This document shows positions 24,747 through 37,200 of a stretch of 64,000 nt of DNA, one piece after another; the first letter of the stretch is position 1, and each line of letters opens with the position of its first letter. The notes under the pieces were generated by a model. That model did no database searches. It saw nothing but the letters and a program-made list of their open reading frames with translations, and had not been told where the DNA came from. The stretch covers positions 4,464,001 through 4,528,000 of the forward strand of contig JAFREQ010000035.1 of assembly GCA_025331565.1 (NCBI GenBank), in the 5' to 3' direction. The DNA is from Holacanthus passer. Taxonomy: Eukaryota; Chordata; Actinopteri; Pomacanthidae. The translations under genes were made by a program, and so were the position numbers.

Positions 24747-27700
24747 GAGACGTAGTAATAGGAAGACGGGTGATGATTCTGCAAGTGGTTTTGTCTCCTG
24801 CACATGCGCATGAACACACAAACACTCAGTGGCGCAAAAAATCTCAGCGCTAAAGAGAGTATGGGTAACAAAGCTGCGTGAGTAATTGAATTAGGTAAAG
24901 GCCTGCCCACAATTTCACAGCTTTCAAATGAGCAGGGCCTTTGAATTTATTAGCCTTTCTCACCATCTCCTTTTAGAATGGTTTTCACTTTTAGCTGACG
25001 ACTATTGATTTCAGTGACTAAGATAATGAGCACTTGTCAGCAGATTTTATCGACACTTTTTTTTGACATTTTAGTCAGTTGAAATTGTTTTTTCCATTAG
25101 TTTTTGAAAAGTCATTTCCCAAAACTCTTGATTAATTAAGCTGTGTAAAGGTTACATTTTTTACCCATTGGTCTTTGATCTCAATGAAAATCACTTTTAC
25201 CCTTCTCAAATAGCAAAGACCAGTCTGGCAGGTGATGTCAGACTGTTATTTATTACATTTCCTTTTCCATTGCTATTTACATTTTGTTTAGGCACATTTG
25301 CCTTTGTTCTGCAAATTTCCCCATTGTGAGACTAATAAAGGAATATCTTATCTTCTAGTAGTGGATGTTACCATAAAAAAAAAAAAATCACATATCTGCA
25401 GTTTCTTATCCCATAAACATTCAAGTGTAAAGGCTGTATTTATGCAATATAACAAAAGACAAAGATAATCAAAAACCAGAGACATCATAAAACTTAATGA
25501 TGGAGGAACTGAATGAGAGCAAAAACACATTTCTGAGTGCTACCAATCTGAATCATTCCATCAACTCTTATTTATATATATATAAACTTTGTTTTTTATT
25601 ATTTGTATATTGATGTGATATCATTTACGAGATCTACCTTTTTTCCCCTTTTAGGAGTACCTGTCAAGGTGACCAATTTGAAAGAAGGCAAATCCAAGGA
25701 CTCACCACTGGATATCTTCTCATACCTCAATGAAGTTGGGTAAGCATTTTGCTGTGGCTTATCCTGATGACTACATAGCATTTGCTGAAAAGCAGTTTTA
25801 CACTCCCTGTATTATTTTGTTAAAATGTCCTGTATAAGGAAGCCCCTCTATCAAAATAGTACATAAGTGTCCCCAGAGGTAGAGCAGTGGTTAAGTTCAC
25901 CACCTCTGGAATGATGTGGGTCTGTCGCTGCTGGCCTGGGATCGAATTCCCTCCCGTGTCTCCTCCACTCTGTCTCCCTTTTTGCTTTCCAACTGTCAGA
26001 ATAAATGAAATTACTAAAGGTGAGTCTACTGAATCCAAATAAAAATCTGTTTCCAGTACTGCTTTTGCGCTTTGAGGATGATGTCACCAGTGAGGATTTG
26101 TCTTAGGTTTTTTTGGCATCTAAGTTATATCTATTATGTTTTAGTTGCTGCTTCTTTATTAAATGCATCAAAAACTGGTTCAAGGTGAAATTAATCTTTG
26201 AATATATGTCCACTGAAAGTTGTCCCTGTCTTTCTCTTAGCGGAAAGCATGGCGTGGGTCGGATTGACATTGTAGAGAACCGTTTCATTGGCATGAAGTC
26301 TCGAGGTAAGGCATTGAAAATTATATTTATTTTCATCTGTCTTGTTTATGACATTTTTCTATTTGTGTCAAATTAGCCTAACAGGCTTCTTCACCTACAC
26401 AAACAGTGATATACACTGTAAATGCAGCGAGATGGACACATTTGCGCTTACTCAGAAATAGGTCTCAATATTTTAATTTTACATCCGTTCAAAAGCTTTC
26501 CTTTCACTATCCAGGGCTTTCATGCAATTTGCAGTTATTTTACATGAGTGCTTTAAGTGTCACACTTGCTATTCCACTTCCATAAAAGTGGGCTGGATGG
26601 CAAACACACTCTCCTCTAAGGAAATGTTTTACTCTGGTTCACCTGGAATCATAGACACTGAAGTTACTTCCATTCGTTTATGCATGCACACTCGTACAGA
26701 AAACACACACACACTGTGAACAAGATAGCAACACACACGCTTCACTGGATACTAACAAACACACAGTCGATCACATATGTGCACATGCAGTTGCACTGGG
26801 ATGTTTTTGTCTCTTTATTTTTAGTATCGGCAGGCAACTAGAACAGCTCCTTTGTTAGGTCTGTACATGTGTTACAGCAGCTAATATACAAGGGCAGTGA
26901 GCTGTCCTGGCCTTGTATGCCGCACACACACACACAGGCACACACGCAGACACACACTCCTCTTCCCCCACGACACTATGTGCTATGATTGGCAAATTGA
27001 CTGGCCAACAGACTGTGGCTGTGGCGCGACTTGGCAGGTAGAAATTGGAAAATGGGAAGCCCACTTTTCTCTCCCCTCGGCTGAACAAAAGATCAAAGCT
27101 TTTTCCTCCACTGAAGCAATAGGAAGAGGTGGAGCACAAGGTGTCCAAGTGGTTGAATAACTACCATCGAGTGTACATGTTGGTCTCCTCTGGAATGGCA
27201 GTCGTGTTAGCACAATAGATGATGGGAGGGATTGAATGGGGACATGTCATACCTATTTGTGTTGGGTCATATTTATTTGTGCGGGGTCAGGGAGGCGGAG
27301 GGGCTTGAAATGGTTCGTCAAGAATGTTGTCACTGTGCTACAAAACATTCAGCGGCCTGTGAGCCAGACTAACATTTCCCACCTGTCACAGTGCTGTCAG
27401 GCCTCTGACCTGTGCACCGGTGATGGCGTTAGCTGAGGTGCACCCATCAAAAGCAGGAAATGGCTCTATCTTTTGATTATTAACAGGCTGCCTCATGTCC
27501 AGTCTTCAGCCCAGATGGCGACACAAAAAAAATTGTTGTCCAATCTTCAAAAACATTTTTAATGTATTTACGTGTTTATTTTTTTTTTTTTTTTTTTATC
27601 AGTTTTCATATATTGAATTAATTTAGAGAAATGTTCGAACATTAAATGGCAAACTGTTTCAGTTTAAAAATATACTCTGATTTTCTATTTATCTTAAGGT

Positions 27701-30700
27701 AATTATTTGCTTTTATTTACATGTGTTGCCTGTTTATGCTGCAACAGTTTGCCCAAAGGGTCAGAGAGGATCAGCTCAGGAAGAATTAATTCCTGACCTG
27801 AGCCCCTTCAGGCCTGCAGCACGGTTAGCATACCTGCAGTAACCGTATTAAAGATTAAAACCTCAAAAACCACTGGGGGTGTTGTCTCTTTAAGCTTAAC
27901 TAAACTGCCACTGTTGGAGCTTACCCAGATAGCGTTTCATTGTTTGCTCCTCTCTGTTAAGCTACCTCTCTTTTGGAGTGCTTAAGCCAAGTTGTGTTGG
28001 AGGGCAGTTTTAACTTATTTATCTGATCGAGCCAGCGGAAATGTCCCTACGTGCCCTCTGCGGCCCTGGATCACCAAAAAGCCACAAGCCGTTCTAGCTC
28101 AGGTGGCAACCTTTTGAGGCTTTAGACAATTAGCAGCATTGCTAAGCTGTGATTTTGGCTGCCAGCACAAAGTAAGTGCTTCTCCATTTTCAGATCAGGG
28201 CCGCCGCTGTGGCATTTAGGGTCGTACACATTTGAGCTCCACTGCTCACCAGATTGGAAGAGATTAAAAAGCGTTCATCTGTTAAATCACTGGAAAAAGT
28301 TTTTGGAGTCATGAGAACACCATACAAATTGTGAAATTTGGCAGCCCGACGTTGGCCATGATGAAATAAAGCTTTGGCAGCAAAGCTTAAATCAAAAAAG
28401 AGTGACTATCATTCAAATTGACAGATGATGTGAGGAACCATGTATTGGATGGGGAAACGGCAATCAGTTTTTCAGGTTTCATAAAAATGGATGTCATTGA
28501 TAAAGCTCCTATTCCTGTTGTCAAATCTGTCTGGTAGCATTTTCCCGGCCCTCCTTTTGTTTTAGCTGACATTTGAGTGACAGCTTCATTTCTCCTGTCA
28601 TCTACCTCATCTTTTCTCCTCTCACCCCTCCCTCCCTGTCCAGAGGGGGTAAATTGCAGGGTAGGCAGAGCCCTGGTCCAGGCTCTAGGCTGGCAGGGGC
28701 CTCCTACCCTGTCATTTACCCAGGACAGACTCATCCATGTTTTGTGAGCACTGTGAAGGCCTGTCTGTCAGACAGCTGATGGCTAATAGAGCTCTTTGCT
28801 TGTAGTTAGTTCAGAGCAGGGCTTGTAGTTTATGCTCCTATGATTGGCCTCTGATGATGATGATGGTGATTGTGCTGCTCCTGGTTGTGAAAAAATAAGT
28901 GATTTATAAGAGGAAATTATGTCTACTATCTCACTATTTCTGCCACTATTTTTGTCATGTTGGTCTCAAAAAGGTGGTAGACGATATAAAAACCATGAAA
29001 ATAAAATGGTATTAATGCTGAATATTTAAGATAGCAACATTATACAGGCTGGTAAACGTGAGTGCATGTCTTTACTGATCTGTTAATTCATGTTCACTTA
29101 ACTGCTGCTCTGTTTTGTGCAAATATTCATTTTGTTGATTTTTCTTTTTTTCGGTGTTTGTCAGGGATATATGAAACCCCAGGAGGCACAATTCTGTTGA
29201 AAGCCCATTTAGACATCGAGACCTTTACCATGGACAAAGAAGTACGCCGGATCAAACAGGGACTAGGTATCAAGTTCTCTGAACTCGTCTACAATGGTAT
29301 GTCCCCACAATACATAACTTTAATTAGATGGTTTCACTTATTCTGTTATATGTATTGACATTCCTCACTCAAGACTTACACATAGAATCTTAATTGTTAC
29401 ATACTGACAAGTCCAGAGTTACTGTTGATAAAAATGTCAGATATTTTTTATTTAAGTTCTAGCATTTGCAAAATTGTATGGGTGATCACTGGTAAGTGTT
29501 TGTATCAGAAGTAGCGCGAGACTGATAAATCAGTCAGGCTCGATGAATATCACTATATGTCTCAAGAACCCAGTATCAGTCTGGCTATAGGCAGAAGGCT
29601 CAACGTCCCTTTGGAGTTTATATAAGAGAGAAGTGAACATGTTAAATGTGTGCCTACATCCCTGTGCGTTCGGTGTGTTTGCATGTGTGTGTGTGTGAGC
29701 TTTTCTTGGCTCAGGTGTCTTAATCATCCCTTCTGCTCAGTCGCCAGTCCCCTGCACCTTCATCCACATAATAGGATCAGCGCCATTAGAGACTGACTAC
29801 TAGGCCACTTCAGTTATACCCTCCAGAGACAGGAAGCAAACAGACACACACACAGAGGTGCTACCTTCAGAAGCAGGGCAGAGATTAAACCCATTGTGGG
29901 TTTAAATCATTAATAACTCTGCAGATAGATAGCAGACAGCTGGCTGTAGGGCTTATGTTAACAATCCACCTGTCCTGCATCTGTTTTGCATTAATACGCA
30001 CTATTTAGCCAAACAATTTTTCATGAATATGCAGCAATTAAGGGTAGTGCACTGTCGATGCAGCAAGCACTTGACAAGTGGAAAGTAAATGACAGTTACA
30101 TCCGTATTAGAGGTCAATTAATTGCTTAGTCAATTAAAAGAAAATGCAGTAAATTTTGATAACTAATTAATGGTTTATTGACGTGATATGTAGGAAAAAA
30201 CAATATGAAGATTAGATAAAACAGAGTTGACTCAAAACTAAACTCCACTGTGCAGTTGTCATGTCCGACACCTCGTGCCAATTCGGTGGCAATGAAAGCA
30301 GAGAAGGCTTGTGTCTTTGAACATGGCCAGACGATGAGGTGGAGGTCGGCCGCTGATGAGAGGAGGACCCCTGCTGAGTGGGGCGTGCCTGACCTCTGAA
30401 CGTATACAGGCGCGTCCCTCGCCCATCTGTCTCAGAGACTGACGGGCAAAGGGGACAAAGGAAAGGGGTGTATGAACTTCACCTGGAACAGAAATGAGAC
30501 TAAAGCACAGAAAGAGTTTTAGCTCATGAAAGAGGAAACTGTGGGCATCACACACACCCTCGTAGACTCTGCTGCTAATGGGGGATTTGCGGAGGAGGAG
30601 CCTCTTTCTCAACTTAGCCATCCTTTATATTTTTTGCATTGCCAATTCATAATTTATAATAATAATAAATGTAAATATGTATATATCAACACAAAAAAAT

Positions 30701-32621
30701 CTGAGACAGTTGTTTTTGAACAAACCTTTACAGGCATACTTTTTGGTTATAAATGTCAATATGTCACTGTTTCCTTTCTCTACTCAGGTTTCTGGTACAG
30801 TCCGGAGTGTGAATTTGTGCGCCACTGCATAACCAAATCCCAGGAGAATGTGGAGGGCAAAGTACAGTTGTCTGTCTGCAAGGGTCAAGTCTACATCCTG
30901 GGACGAGAGTCACCCAAGTCCCTTTACAATGAGGAGTTGGTCAGGTAAGCGAGGATTGAATAAAAGCGTGTGAGTGTGTGTGTGATGTGTATGTGTGGCT
31001 GTGTTTATACAAGCAGCCATGTGTCAGTGAATTTAAATGTGTGCTTGTTCTGACTCGACAGCTGTGTTTGGCTGCTCTGGGAACAGTGCAACTATTCCAC
31101 ATGTTCACCAGGCAGCCTGTAGTTAGGTCCGCTTGGCCAAGTTCTCTTATGACCTCCGCATCAACATACTAAACCGACCCTGCCTCACAAAGACATCACA
31201 GAAGTGTCAAACTCAGTTCCTGGAGGGCAGACCTCAACTCCAACCCCTCCTACTGCACCCCCGTGGCCTCTTAGCCGTGCTAACAGTGGGTTTCTTCAGG
31301 AGGCTGACCCCTGATGCCCTCTGGGCAGGCTCAGCACTGACCAAAGTAAAACCCCTCCATATGCCTCTCCATCCCCACTTCAGTCACACACACTCCAGTT
31401 GTACCCTAGAGTCACAGAGCTAATGGTGTTTTCAGCCAGAGGAGAGAGGTGATTTCACTGGGCTTTTAGGAGGAAAGTACATGGGTGTCATGCTAGTTAA
31501 GCAGGTCAGAAAGAGGGGGACCAGGACCAGGTCTCACACTGTCAGCCATTCAATTTCATAGACCGGTTTGGCAAGTGAAAAAGCCAGGGGGAAAAAATCA
31601 ATACGCTGAGTGTATATTTTGTGCTGTGTGAACGAGAGGGATGAATAGAGATTATACAGTCCTCAGACCGTGTCTTCATTCAGCTTTTTTTAGTCCACAT
31701 TGTATTGGCCTGTTACTTTGTCTCAGTTTTTGTGAGTAATCTGTCTTCAATTAAACACTGAATCACTAACTGCTGAGTCACACTCAAGATGAATTATGGC
31801 TCATCAATCTTTCAACCAGTCAGTGGCAAAGAAACTGTCACTGATAAAGACTCATGCGCTCAGTTCATCATATGACCTTGTAGGGACACATTTCTTAGCT
31901 GGGATGACACATGAGTGTGACAGAGGTGTTGTGTTGCAACATCACAAAGACCTCAAGGCCGCTGACAGATGGGCGCAGTGGTTCTTCACAAGGGAGCACA
32001 TCACAAATCAGTCTCAAATGTGGTCAGACACTTACTTTAGCTTTACAGAAAATAGTGACAAGTCTGTTTAAAATTTAGTAGAACCAACTTGACACTTTAA
32101 ACTGCTTCTTTAAACCTTTCAACAGTCCAAACCCAAAAGGTATTCAAAGAAATGCATCAAATCCTCACATTTGAGAAGCTGGAACCAACAGATCTTTTTG
32201 CTCCCTCGACATTTTTGCTTGAAAAATAATTATTGCCCAATATAGGCATAAAATGACAAAAAAAATGTACATAAAAATGCAACATTTGTAAGAGTTATTG
32301 CTGCAGTTTGCTCCACTGCAATTTCTTGTTCATGTCTGCCAGCATGTACGTCACTATCAATATATCTGTGATACACCGAATTGTCAGAAAATTACATTAC
32401 AGCCTTTGACTTGATCAGTCAGGCTGTAGTGCTGCAGTAATTGCTCCGTCACAAAATATGTATGAATGATACATATATAGTACATATATATTAATAGGTG
32501 GCCATATAAGTGGTATAATCCACTGTTGGATATTTTTTTTATTTTTGATAAAGGAGTTATTGTGGGTTATTCAGATTTCTATATACATGTACCTGACAGC
32601 TATAGACCTGGAAGCAGCAGA

Positions 32622-32662
<41 letters not shown>

Positions 32663-32926
32663 CCTTATTTGCCACTACATGACGACCTGCCACAATCACA
32701 CGCATACACACACAGACCAGATTAGGCATGAAACCCCCGCTGACATCCTGTTGGCTCTCCACGGGCCACAGTAAACGGCGTCATTAACGCAGTGGTAATA
32801 CAGCCCGTCACCGCACCCATCTGAGACAGAAATGTCACCCTCCTCACTGTCCGCTGGCTCCACTCTCAATTAGACTGCAGGGTTTCTTAAAGGAATACAC
32901 AAAATATCACATGCTTGCACACACAC

Positions 32927-32965
<39 letters not shown>

Positions 32966-33980
32966 GCAGTATTCTTTTAAGCCACTCACTCATAATGGTG
33001 TTCAGGTGCCGGGTAGGGAGCCTTGTATTGAGAGTTGATGATTTAGTTGTCTGTCTTTCTTTTTATAGTGTTTATCCTATCATTTGTTGGCAATTTCCTC
33101 TTTTGCTAAGTGCTTTTGAAGAATGAGTGCAAGCTGTACATTGGGAGTTGGAGGTGTCGAAGGGAGGAGAGGACTCAGTGAGGGAGTGTATTAAGCACTG
33201 CAGGTAGAAACTGCTGTAATTACACAGCACACTGACACTCTTTGTGAGACACTCACACACACACACTAAGAAGAGATGACTTTACAACAAGCAGCCTAAA
33301 CAACATAGAACACGCAGTGGCACAAGTTATAGATTCATATCTTTTTAGAAGAAGTGGATAAACTGGAAGACAGAAACATCAGATTACAAAATGGTCTCGA
33401 CACTTAGCTCAGAGTTGATATGATGGGATTGTTTTAAAATGGATTATGTGCTCCTTTTGTGCGCTTGTGAATGCGAGCGTGTTTTCATTCTGTGATATTG
33501 ATTCTCCGTTATTCAGCACAAACAATGCTAAAGAGGAGCATTCAGAGGAAAATCCATCAGAACATTATTTCAAAAGAGCAGATTATCAATGATCCAGTTA
33601 TCCCAGTAGTTGATGAGGCTCCATGTCTCTTATGTTTACTGCAATGATACCAGACATCATTTTGTTACCAGGAAATCCTTTAGTTTTTGGTTTCTCTTGA
33701 GCTACGTTTTGCTTCAAGCTCAAACCTGAAGACCAGTCTCACCTGCCACTTTCTTGACTTCTTTTCACTCCAGCATGGATGTTCAGGGAGACTACGACCC
33801 ATGTGATGCCTCTGGATTTATCAGGATTAATGCCGTCAGGTTCGTATACCTTGAACCTTGAGAGGAATAGCTGTAGAAAACATGCATAACCCTATACCCA
33901 CACTTTAAGTCTTTTTGTTTTTCCTCCACAGGTTAAGGGAATACCATCGTTTGCAGGGTTTCTCCAGCACCAAGCAGTAA
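9957..33980 (+). CDS. ass1: argininosuccinate synthase, complete, 14 coding exons
   Basis: Coding exons: 9957-10058, 11142-11210, 11809-11997, 15333-15389, 15498-15572, 16560-16630, 16729-16759, 22163-22253, 25655-25739, 26241-26305, 29165-29296, 30788-30944, 33774-33839 and 33932-33980 (TAA at 33978-33980). They join in frame to 412 codons, equal to human ASS1. The enzyme joins citrulline and aspartate using ATP to form argininosuccinate in the cytosol, the rate-limiting step of arginine synthesis. The N-terminal ATP-pyrophosphatase motif AYSGGLDTS is at residues 9-17 and the second family signature, GATGKGNDQIRF, at 116-127; both are intact. Other family blocks seen are EFIWP, YEDRYLLGT, ARPCIAR, GVGRIDIVENRFIGMKSRG and GFWYSPECEFVRHCI. 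The ATG at 9957 matches the family start (MSKG), with a splice acceptor at 9922-9923 just 5'. Introns are GT-AG; the donor after exon 13 (gttcgt) and after exon 8 (gtttgt) are weak. Introns 7, 8, 10 and 12 are 2.8-5.4 kb. No inactivating change is seen. Confidence 0.98.
10059..11141 (+). other. ass1 coding intron 1
   Basis: AT-rich intron of 1.1 kb; no gene, RNA or repeat recognised. Confidence 0.5.
13040..13900 (-). pseudogene. decayed LINE reverse transcriptase (L2/Rex1-like) in ass1 intron 3
   Basis: Read on the minus strand from 13900 down, reverse-transcriptase blocks appear in the correct order across frameshifts: LNIVNVLLTTGTVPTSFKAA (about 13785-13725), NPPVSHLPFFSK (near 13662-13627, matching the family's NYRPISNLPFLSK), FQSAFMSRHSTETAL (near 13590-13540, the pattern FQSGFxxxHSTETAL), and at the end FLWKNLPVTIRQSDSFEAFK with LKIHLF (13200-13080). 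The catalytic FADD-type core between them is missing, so an internal segment has been lost. This layout is that of fish LINE elements of the L2/Rex1 kind. It is a truncated, frameshifted fossil, antisense to ass1. Confidence 0.75.
14292..14355. repeat. TG/TA/CA palindromic microsatellite
   Basis: ATAGTGTGTGTG, then an alternating AT run of about 35 bases, then ACACACACACACTAT. The flanks are inverted complements, so the tract is self-complementary and could extrude as a cruciform. It lies in ass1 intron 3. Confidence 0.85.
14866..15201 (-). repeat. minus-orientation copy of the GCTGCAACTAACG-type fish MITE
   Basis: Contains, on the + strand, GTAAATTGAAGATCTTTGGG, TTTTAGTCTGTTGATTGCAC, ACTTGGGCTTTGTGAAA and AATAATCCAAGGATTAATCAG, in the reverse-complement order of the family. 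Found in ass1 intron 3 upstream of exon 4. Confidence 0.6.
16760..22162 (+). other. ass1 coding intron 7 (5.4 kb), candidate regulatory DNA
   Basis: The largest ass1 intron. From about 17380 to 18200 it is GC-rich and not repetitive. It has long frames without any recognised protein; I do not consider them coding. It contains a perfect DR1 nuclear-receptor site (17576-17588). The segment 19340-21260 is also complex, mixed-composition DNA without recognisable repeats, of the kind often found conserved between fish. Conservation cannot be tested here. Confidence 0.35.
17576..17588 (+). promoter_or_regulatory. DR1 nuclear-receptor half-site pair
   Basis: GGGTCA-G-AGGTCA is a direct repeat of two consensus half-sites spaced by one base, the arrangement bound by HNF4, RXR-PPAR and COUP-TF. 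It is in ass1 intron 7. Binding is inferred only. Confidence 0.4.
24702..24744. repeat. (TG)n microsatellite
   Basis: About 21 uninterrupted TG units in ass1 intron 8. An open frame on the minus strand over it is an artefact of the repeat (poly Thr-His). Confidence 0.98.
25281..25357 (+). repeat. LINE/SINE 3' tail remnant
   Basis: GTTCTGCAAATTTCCCCATTG and ACTAATAAAGGAATATCTTA followed by TCTT resemble the common fish retroposon end TTTCCCCxTTGTGGGACTAATAAAGGxTATCTTATCTT. Only the tail remains. Exact family uncertain. Confidence 0.55.
25868..26000 (+). mobile_element. tRNA-derived SINE head
   Basis: An A-box-like TAGAGCAGTGGTTAA (25880-25894) and a B-box-like GGATCGAATTCC (25939-25950) stand about 50 bases apart, as in the internal RNA polymerase III promoter of a tRNA. 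The sequence does not fold into a full functional tRNA and continues into unrelated body sequence, so a tRNA-derived SINE is more likely than a tRNA gene. It lies in ass1 intron 9, only about 130 bases after the exon. The 3' limit is approximate. Confidence 0.65.
26306..29164 (+). other. ass1 coding intron 10 (2.9 kb)
   Basis: Contains scattered CA-rich runs (26706-26950) and a T-rich run near 27578-27598. From about 27720 to 28800 the sequence is complex and repeat-free, a candidate conserved non-coding segment. No coding exon or RNA gene recognised. Confidence 0.35.
29297..30787 (+). other. ass1 coding intron 11 (1.5 kb)
   Basis: No gene recognised. An AT-rich stretch at about 30110-30240 (AATTAATTGCTTAGTCAATT and on) may be a worn piece of the MITE family seen elsewhere in the window. 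Confidence 0.4.
32128..32245 (+). repeat. fragment of the GCTGCAACTAACG-type fish MITE
   Basis: CTCACATTTGAGAAGCTGGA, then ACATTTTTGCTTGAAAAATA match the internal part of the family in + orientation; both termini are missing. Confidence 0.5.
32624..32656. repeat. (CA)n microsatellite
   Basis: About 16 CA units in ass1 intron 12, followed by interrupted CA repeats to 32715. Confidence 0.97.
32929..32962. repeat. (AC)n microsatellite
   Basis: Seventeen AC units, about 270 bases after the previous CA tract. Confidence 0.97.
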
Positions 33981-34285
33981 CTGCTGTAGTCCTGTGAAAC
34001 ACCTTTCTTCTCTCCACCGTGTCTTAAGCAGTAGTAGGTTTCAACTTTGTGACCTTATTGTCCACCTTTTACCTTATTGGAGACTGTTAGTAGTATTAGC
34101 ATCAGGGTGTCTAACACACTAGGAAAATTGTCTGTGATTGTAAATTTTTTGAGGATGAGAATTTAGTAATGTGTGTTTCTTAGTATTTTATTTCCTGAAT
34201 TTGTCATCATTGCAGTAGTTGAACACAAATATTAACACTCGAAGTTTCTTGTTTCAGAAATAAAATCAAGTGAATTGTGTTTTTT
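33981..34285 (+). other. ass1: ass1 3'UTR and poly(A) site
   Basis: Follows the TAA stop. A canonical AATAAA at 34259-34264 is followed by a GT/T-rich stretch (TTGTGTTTTTTTCTTC), the usual downstream element, giving a 3'UTR of about 300 bases. Confidence 0.75.
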
Positions 34286-36894
34286 TCTTCCATAGCTCTT
34301 TTCTTAAATCATTACAGAAGCATTTATCATCAATTTACGTCCAAACACCGTGGCGATACAAATCATCCCCTGTCAGTTTGAATGTGTTTGTGATTAATAG
34401 TTCATGTCTTTGGCAGACAGCCTGTTTCATTAATGCCTGCCTGTTTAACTCTTGGGGCTTTACAGTCACTGCCCCGTAAAGACTTCAGGGCAGCGAGGAC
34501 ACCGTATCATATTTACAATATGTAGATGAAGCGGTAGCGGTGCACAGGTTTGGCACAGGCGAAAGTCGACATGGTGGCTCGCTGATAGCTGCTGGAGCAG
34601 AAGTAATGAAGCCATCTCTGAGCTCAAATGGCACAAGTCATATGGAAGGAAAACCAATTGGCCACCTATGTATATTTCCCTGCTCTGCATGGGGTCTCCA
34701 GGGTGAGAGAACAAGGAACAAGGGAGAAGCATTTCATAGCATTTTATATTTTCAATCATTACCTTTTTTTGATAAATAGATAAACCTGATATAGGTAAGC
34801 ACGGTGCTCTGTTTTCTCAATCTCACATATTGTCCCTGGATTTGTCAATACAACAAAATATTTGACTATTAAGATGCACTTTAATGTACACTAACGTCAA
34901 GCAAGTTGTTTATTTCTTGGATTTTAAATTGAAAGTTACAAAATCAGCTACACAGATATGTGATGAAATACCTACTAATGAAAAAATAGAAATATGTCAG
35001 ATACTATGTGCCCAAACTACAGCCTCAATCATCATGACAACACATTAATTACACCAGAAGATGTACAAACCTAATCATTAAATTGAATTGAGCCACAAAT
35101 TTGATCACCCCTGAAAAAGTTTCAGCGAAAAACTGATGCCACCTGTCTTAAAAATGAGATTCAACAAACAAGACATAACGTTAATTAGTGAGCTTGTTAT
35201 CGAGTCATCAAGCCAGTTACTGAGTGCTGGTAGGCAGATTTTGTTACCTGCCGTCTGTAAAATAAGCCAGACTAATGGACCCCCTAGCCCTACCAAAAAA
35301 AGCCAACCATTCCTTTAATTTACAATCATATTAATTGCCATGTTGTGAGAGTCATGAGTCCTTGTGCATTAAATGTAAAGAGCTACTTTTCCTGAACTTT
35401 TAAAAGAACTTTTTTAAAGCAGAATGTGTTTGAGATCTTGTTAGGTGCTTGAATTGTTTTCCCTGTCCTCTGTACACTCCAGTAGGCTCCTGTTATAGCA
35501 GCTACTTGTGTGCACACCTCTCCCCAATCCCCACCGCTGAAAGATGTCAGCCCTGCATTGAAGCATTGCAGTCAGCATTGAAGAGCTGGGTATGGTGTGG
35601 GCCTCAAGGTGGAGTCCACAGGCACAGGAGACCCCCTGCCAGGTCTAATGGGCAATGAGGGATCCTCGGACCCTTTCAGTCCTTAAAGAGCCCCTCAGCC
35701 CCTGCTCAATTACACGGCAGGCGTCTCAGTCTTTGCCTGGTCAATTACCAACCAGCCCCTGCATTTACTGTCGTGCACACACAGGTTGCAAGATAATCAG
35801 TGTCCAAAATTGCTCGGTTAGAATGAAGGGATGGATGGAGAGGTATTCAGATTAGTCAGTCAAGCTGAAGGGGAGGTAGGAGGGATGGGGACAGCTATCA
35901 ATCTCAATCTGGCTTCAGTGGTTGGAGGGGGAGGATCGTGGTGACCTTTCAACTTTATTTCTGGAAAGATATGATCCCGGGAAATTTTTACCGATGTGAT
36001 AGATGTCTTACACAATGCATGGGTTTGGTTTAGGAATAGGTTTCTGTATGTGAAGTCCACTCTGGGCTTAGTTTTATTTAATCACAAACTTCTCTAATCA
36101 ACTGTCTGTGCATGTATGTGCGCGCCTGAATCCACATCTACTTACCCACTCATCTACCACATCTCATATTCCACCCATCTTCCCCACCCTCCTACCTGTC
36201 TACCCAGCCAGCCAGGTATGAAAACTGGCTGACACCTGACCGAGGGAATTAATCATCCTTGACCCTAGACCAATTACCCCTCATTACTCGCTCTGTGTCC
36301 ACCTCTCAGGGGAGAGCTGCGTAACAATAGCACGACATGAAAGTCGGCGGCGTCACAGGACCGAGCCCTAATGGACGTTCCTGCCCGACCGCGTCTCCTC
36401 AGGAGTCCAGGTCGACTAACCTTCAAGTCCTTGTCACTCTCCAACAGCACGCGTACAAAGGAGGCTATTGTTCATGATCAGGGTCTGTGACCTCTTGAGA
36501 TGAAGTGAAGAGAGCCGCTGGCGATGAGAGGGCAGCCATCCTGGAAATGGACGATCGAACGTTTGGGAGAACAAGAAAGTGGAGAGACACTTGAAAATTG
36601 TTGCTAAGCCATTAATAAGTGGACCTGGGTTTTCACACTTTTTCATAAGTCATCAAGTCTGCAGTCATAAATAATAATAAGTCATTGATAAAGGGTTTGC
36701 GTAGGATTTCACCCAGGCACCAGCTGTAGATGTTAAAAAGTGGTCATTACATAAACTGTGGTCTGGATTCTTCACAGGCCTTTTCCAGAAAATAAGCCAA
36801 ACTGGCAATCCAACATTTGCTCTTCTTAATGCTAATATTTGATCCGTAAAGCATTGGTAAATTATACAACCTATGAACCCCTTATTATAAAGTA

Positions 36895-37200
36895 GTACCA
36901 GACCTTCAGCAATCCCTCAGTCTAGACTGAAATATGTCAACATTTACTGAATGGATTGCTGTGATATTTGCTATTGATGCTCTGTCTCCAGAGGATGAAT
37001 CATAATGACTTTGGTGATCTGCTGATTTTTCATCAGTTCCCCAATAACACTGACTTTTTAAATTCAAAATATCTTGACAACTCTTGGATGAACTGCTGTG
37101 ACACATGGTTTATGGTCCCTGGGGGATGAACTATAAAAACCACTGATCTCCTGACTTTTCATCGAGCATCATACTCAGATCAAAACCTCTGTCTAACACG
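36895..37200 (-). repeat. fish interspersed repeat, minus orientation, with internal tandem units
   Basis: Two related units follow one another: GGATTGCTGTGATATTTGCT with CCAGAGGATGAATCATAATG, ACTTTGGTGATCTGCTG and TTTTTCATC; then GATGAACTGCTGTGACACAT with CCCTGGGGGATGAACTATAA and CTGATCTCCTGACTTTTCAT. This is the reverse complement of a well-known fish repeat (GGGATCACCAAAGT, CAATCCATCCAATAGTTGTT). A copy in the other orientation lies at 39878-40275. Confidence 0.65.

Larger units (their letters stand above)
22254..25654 (+). other. ass1 coding intron 8 (3.4 kb)
   Basis: The first 600 bases are AT-rich. From about 22850 to 24450 the sequence is complex and of mixed composition without recognised repeats, a candidate conserved non-coding segment. 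A (TG)n tract and a LINE/SINE tail are listed separately. No RNA gene or coding exon is seen. Confidence 0.35.
30945..33773 (+). other. ass1 coding intron 12 (2.8 kb)
   Basis: Contains two (CA)n tracts and a MITE fragment, listed separately. The rest shows no coding or RNA gene. Confidence 0.45.

Noticed and set aside
25868..26000. functional tRNA gene
   Set aside because: A and B box-like motifs are present, but I cannot build a full cloverleaf and the sequence continues as a SINE body.
30526..30948. 140-codon open frame around ass1 exon 12
   Set aside because: Only 30788-30944 is exon; the upstream part is intron that happens to stay open.
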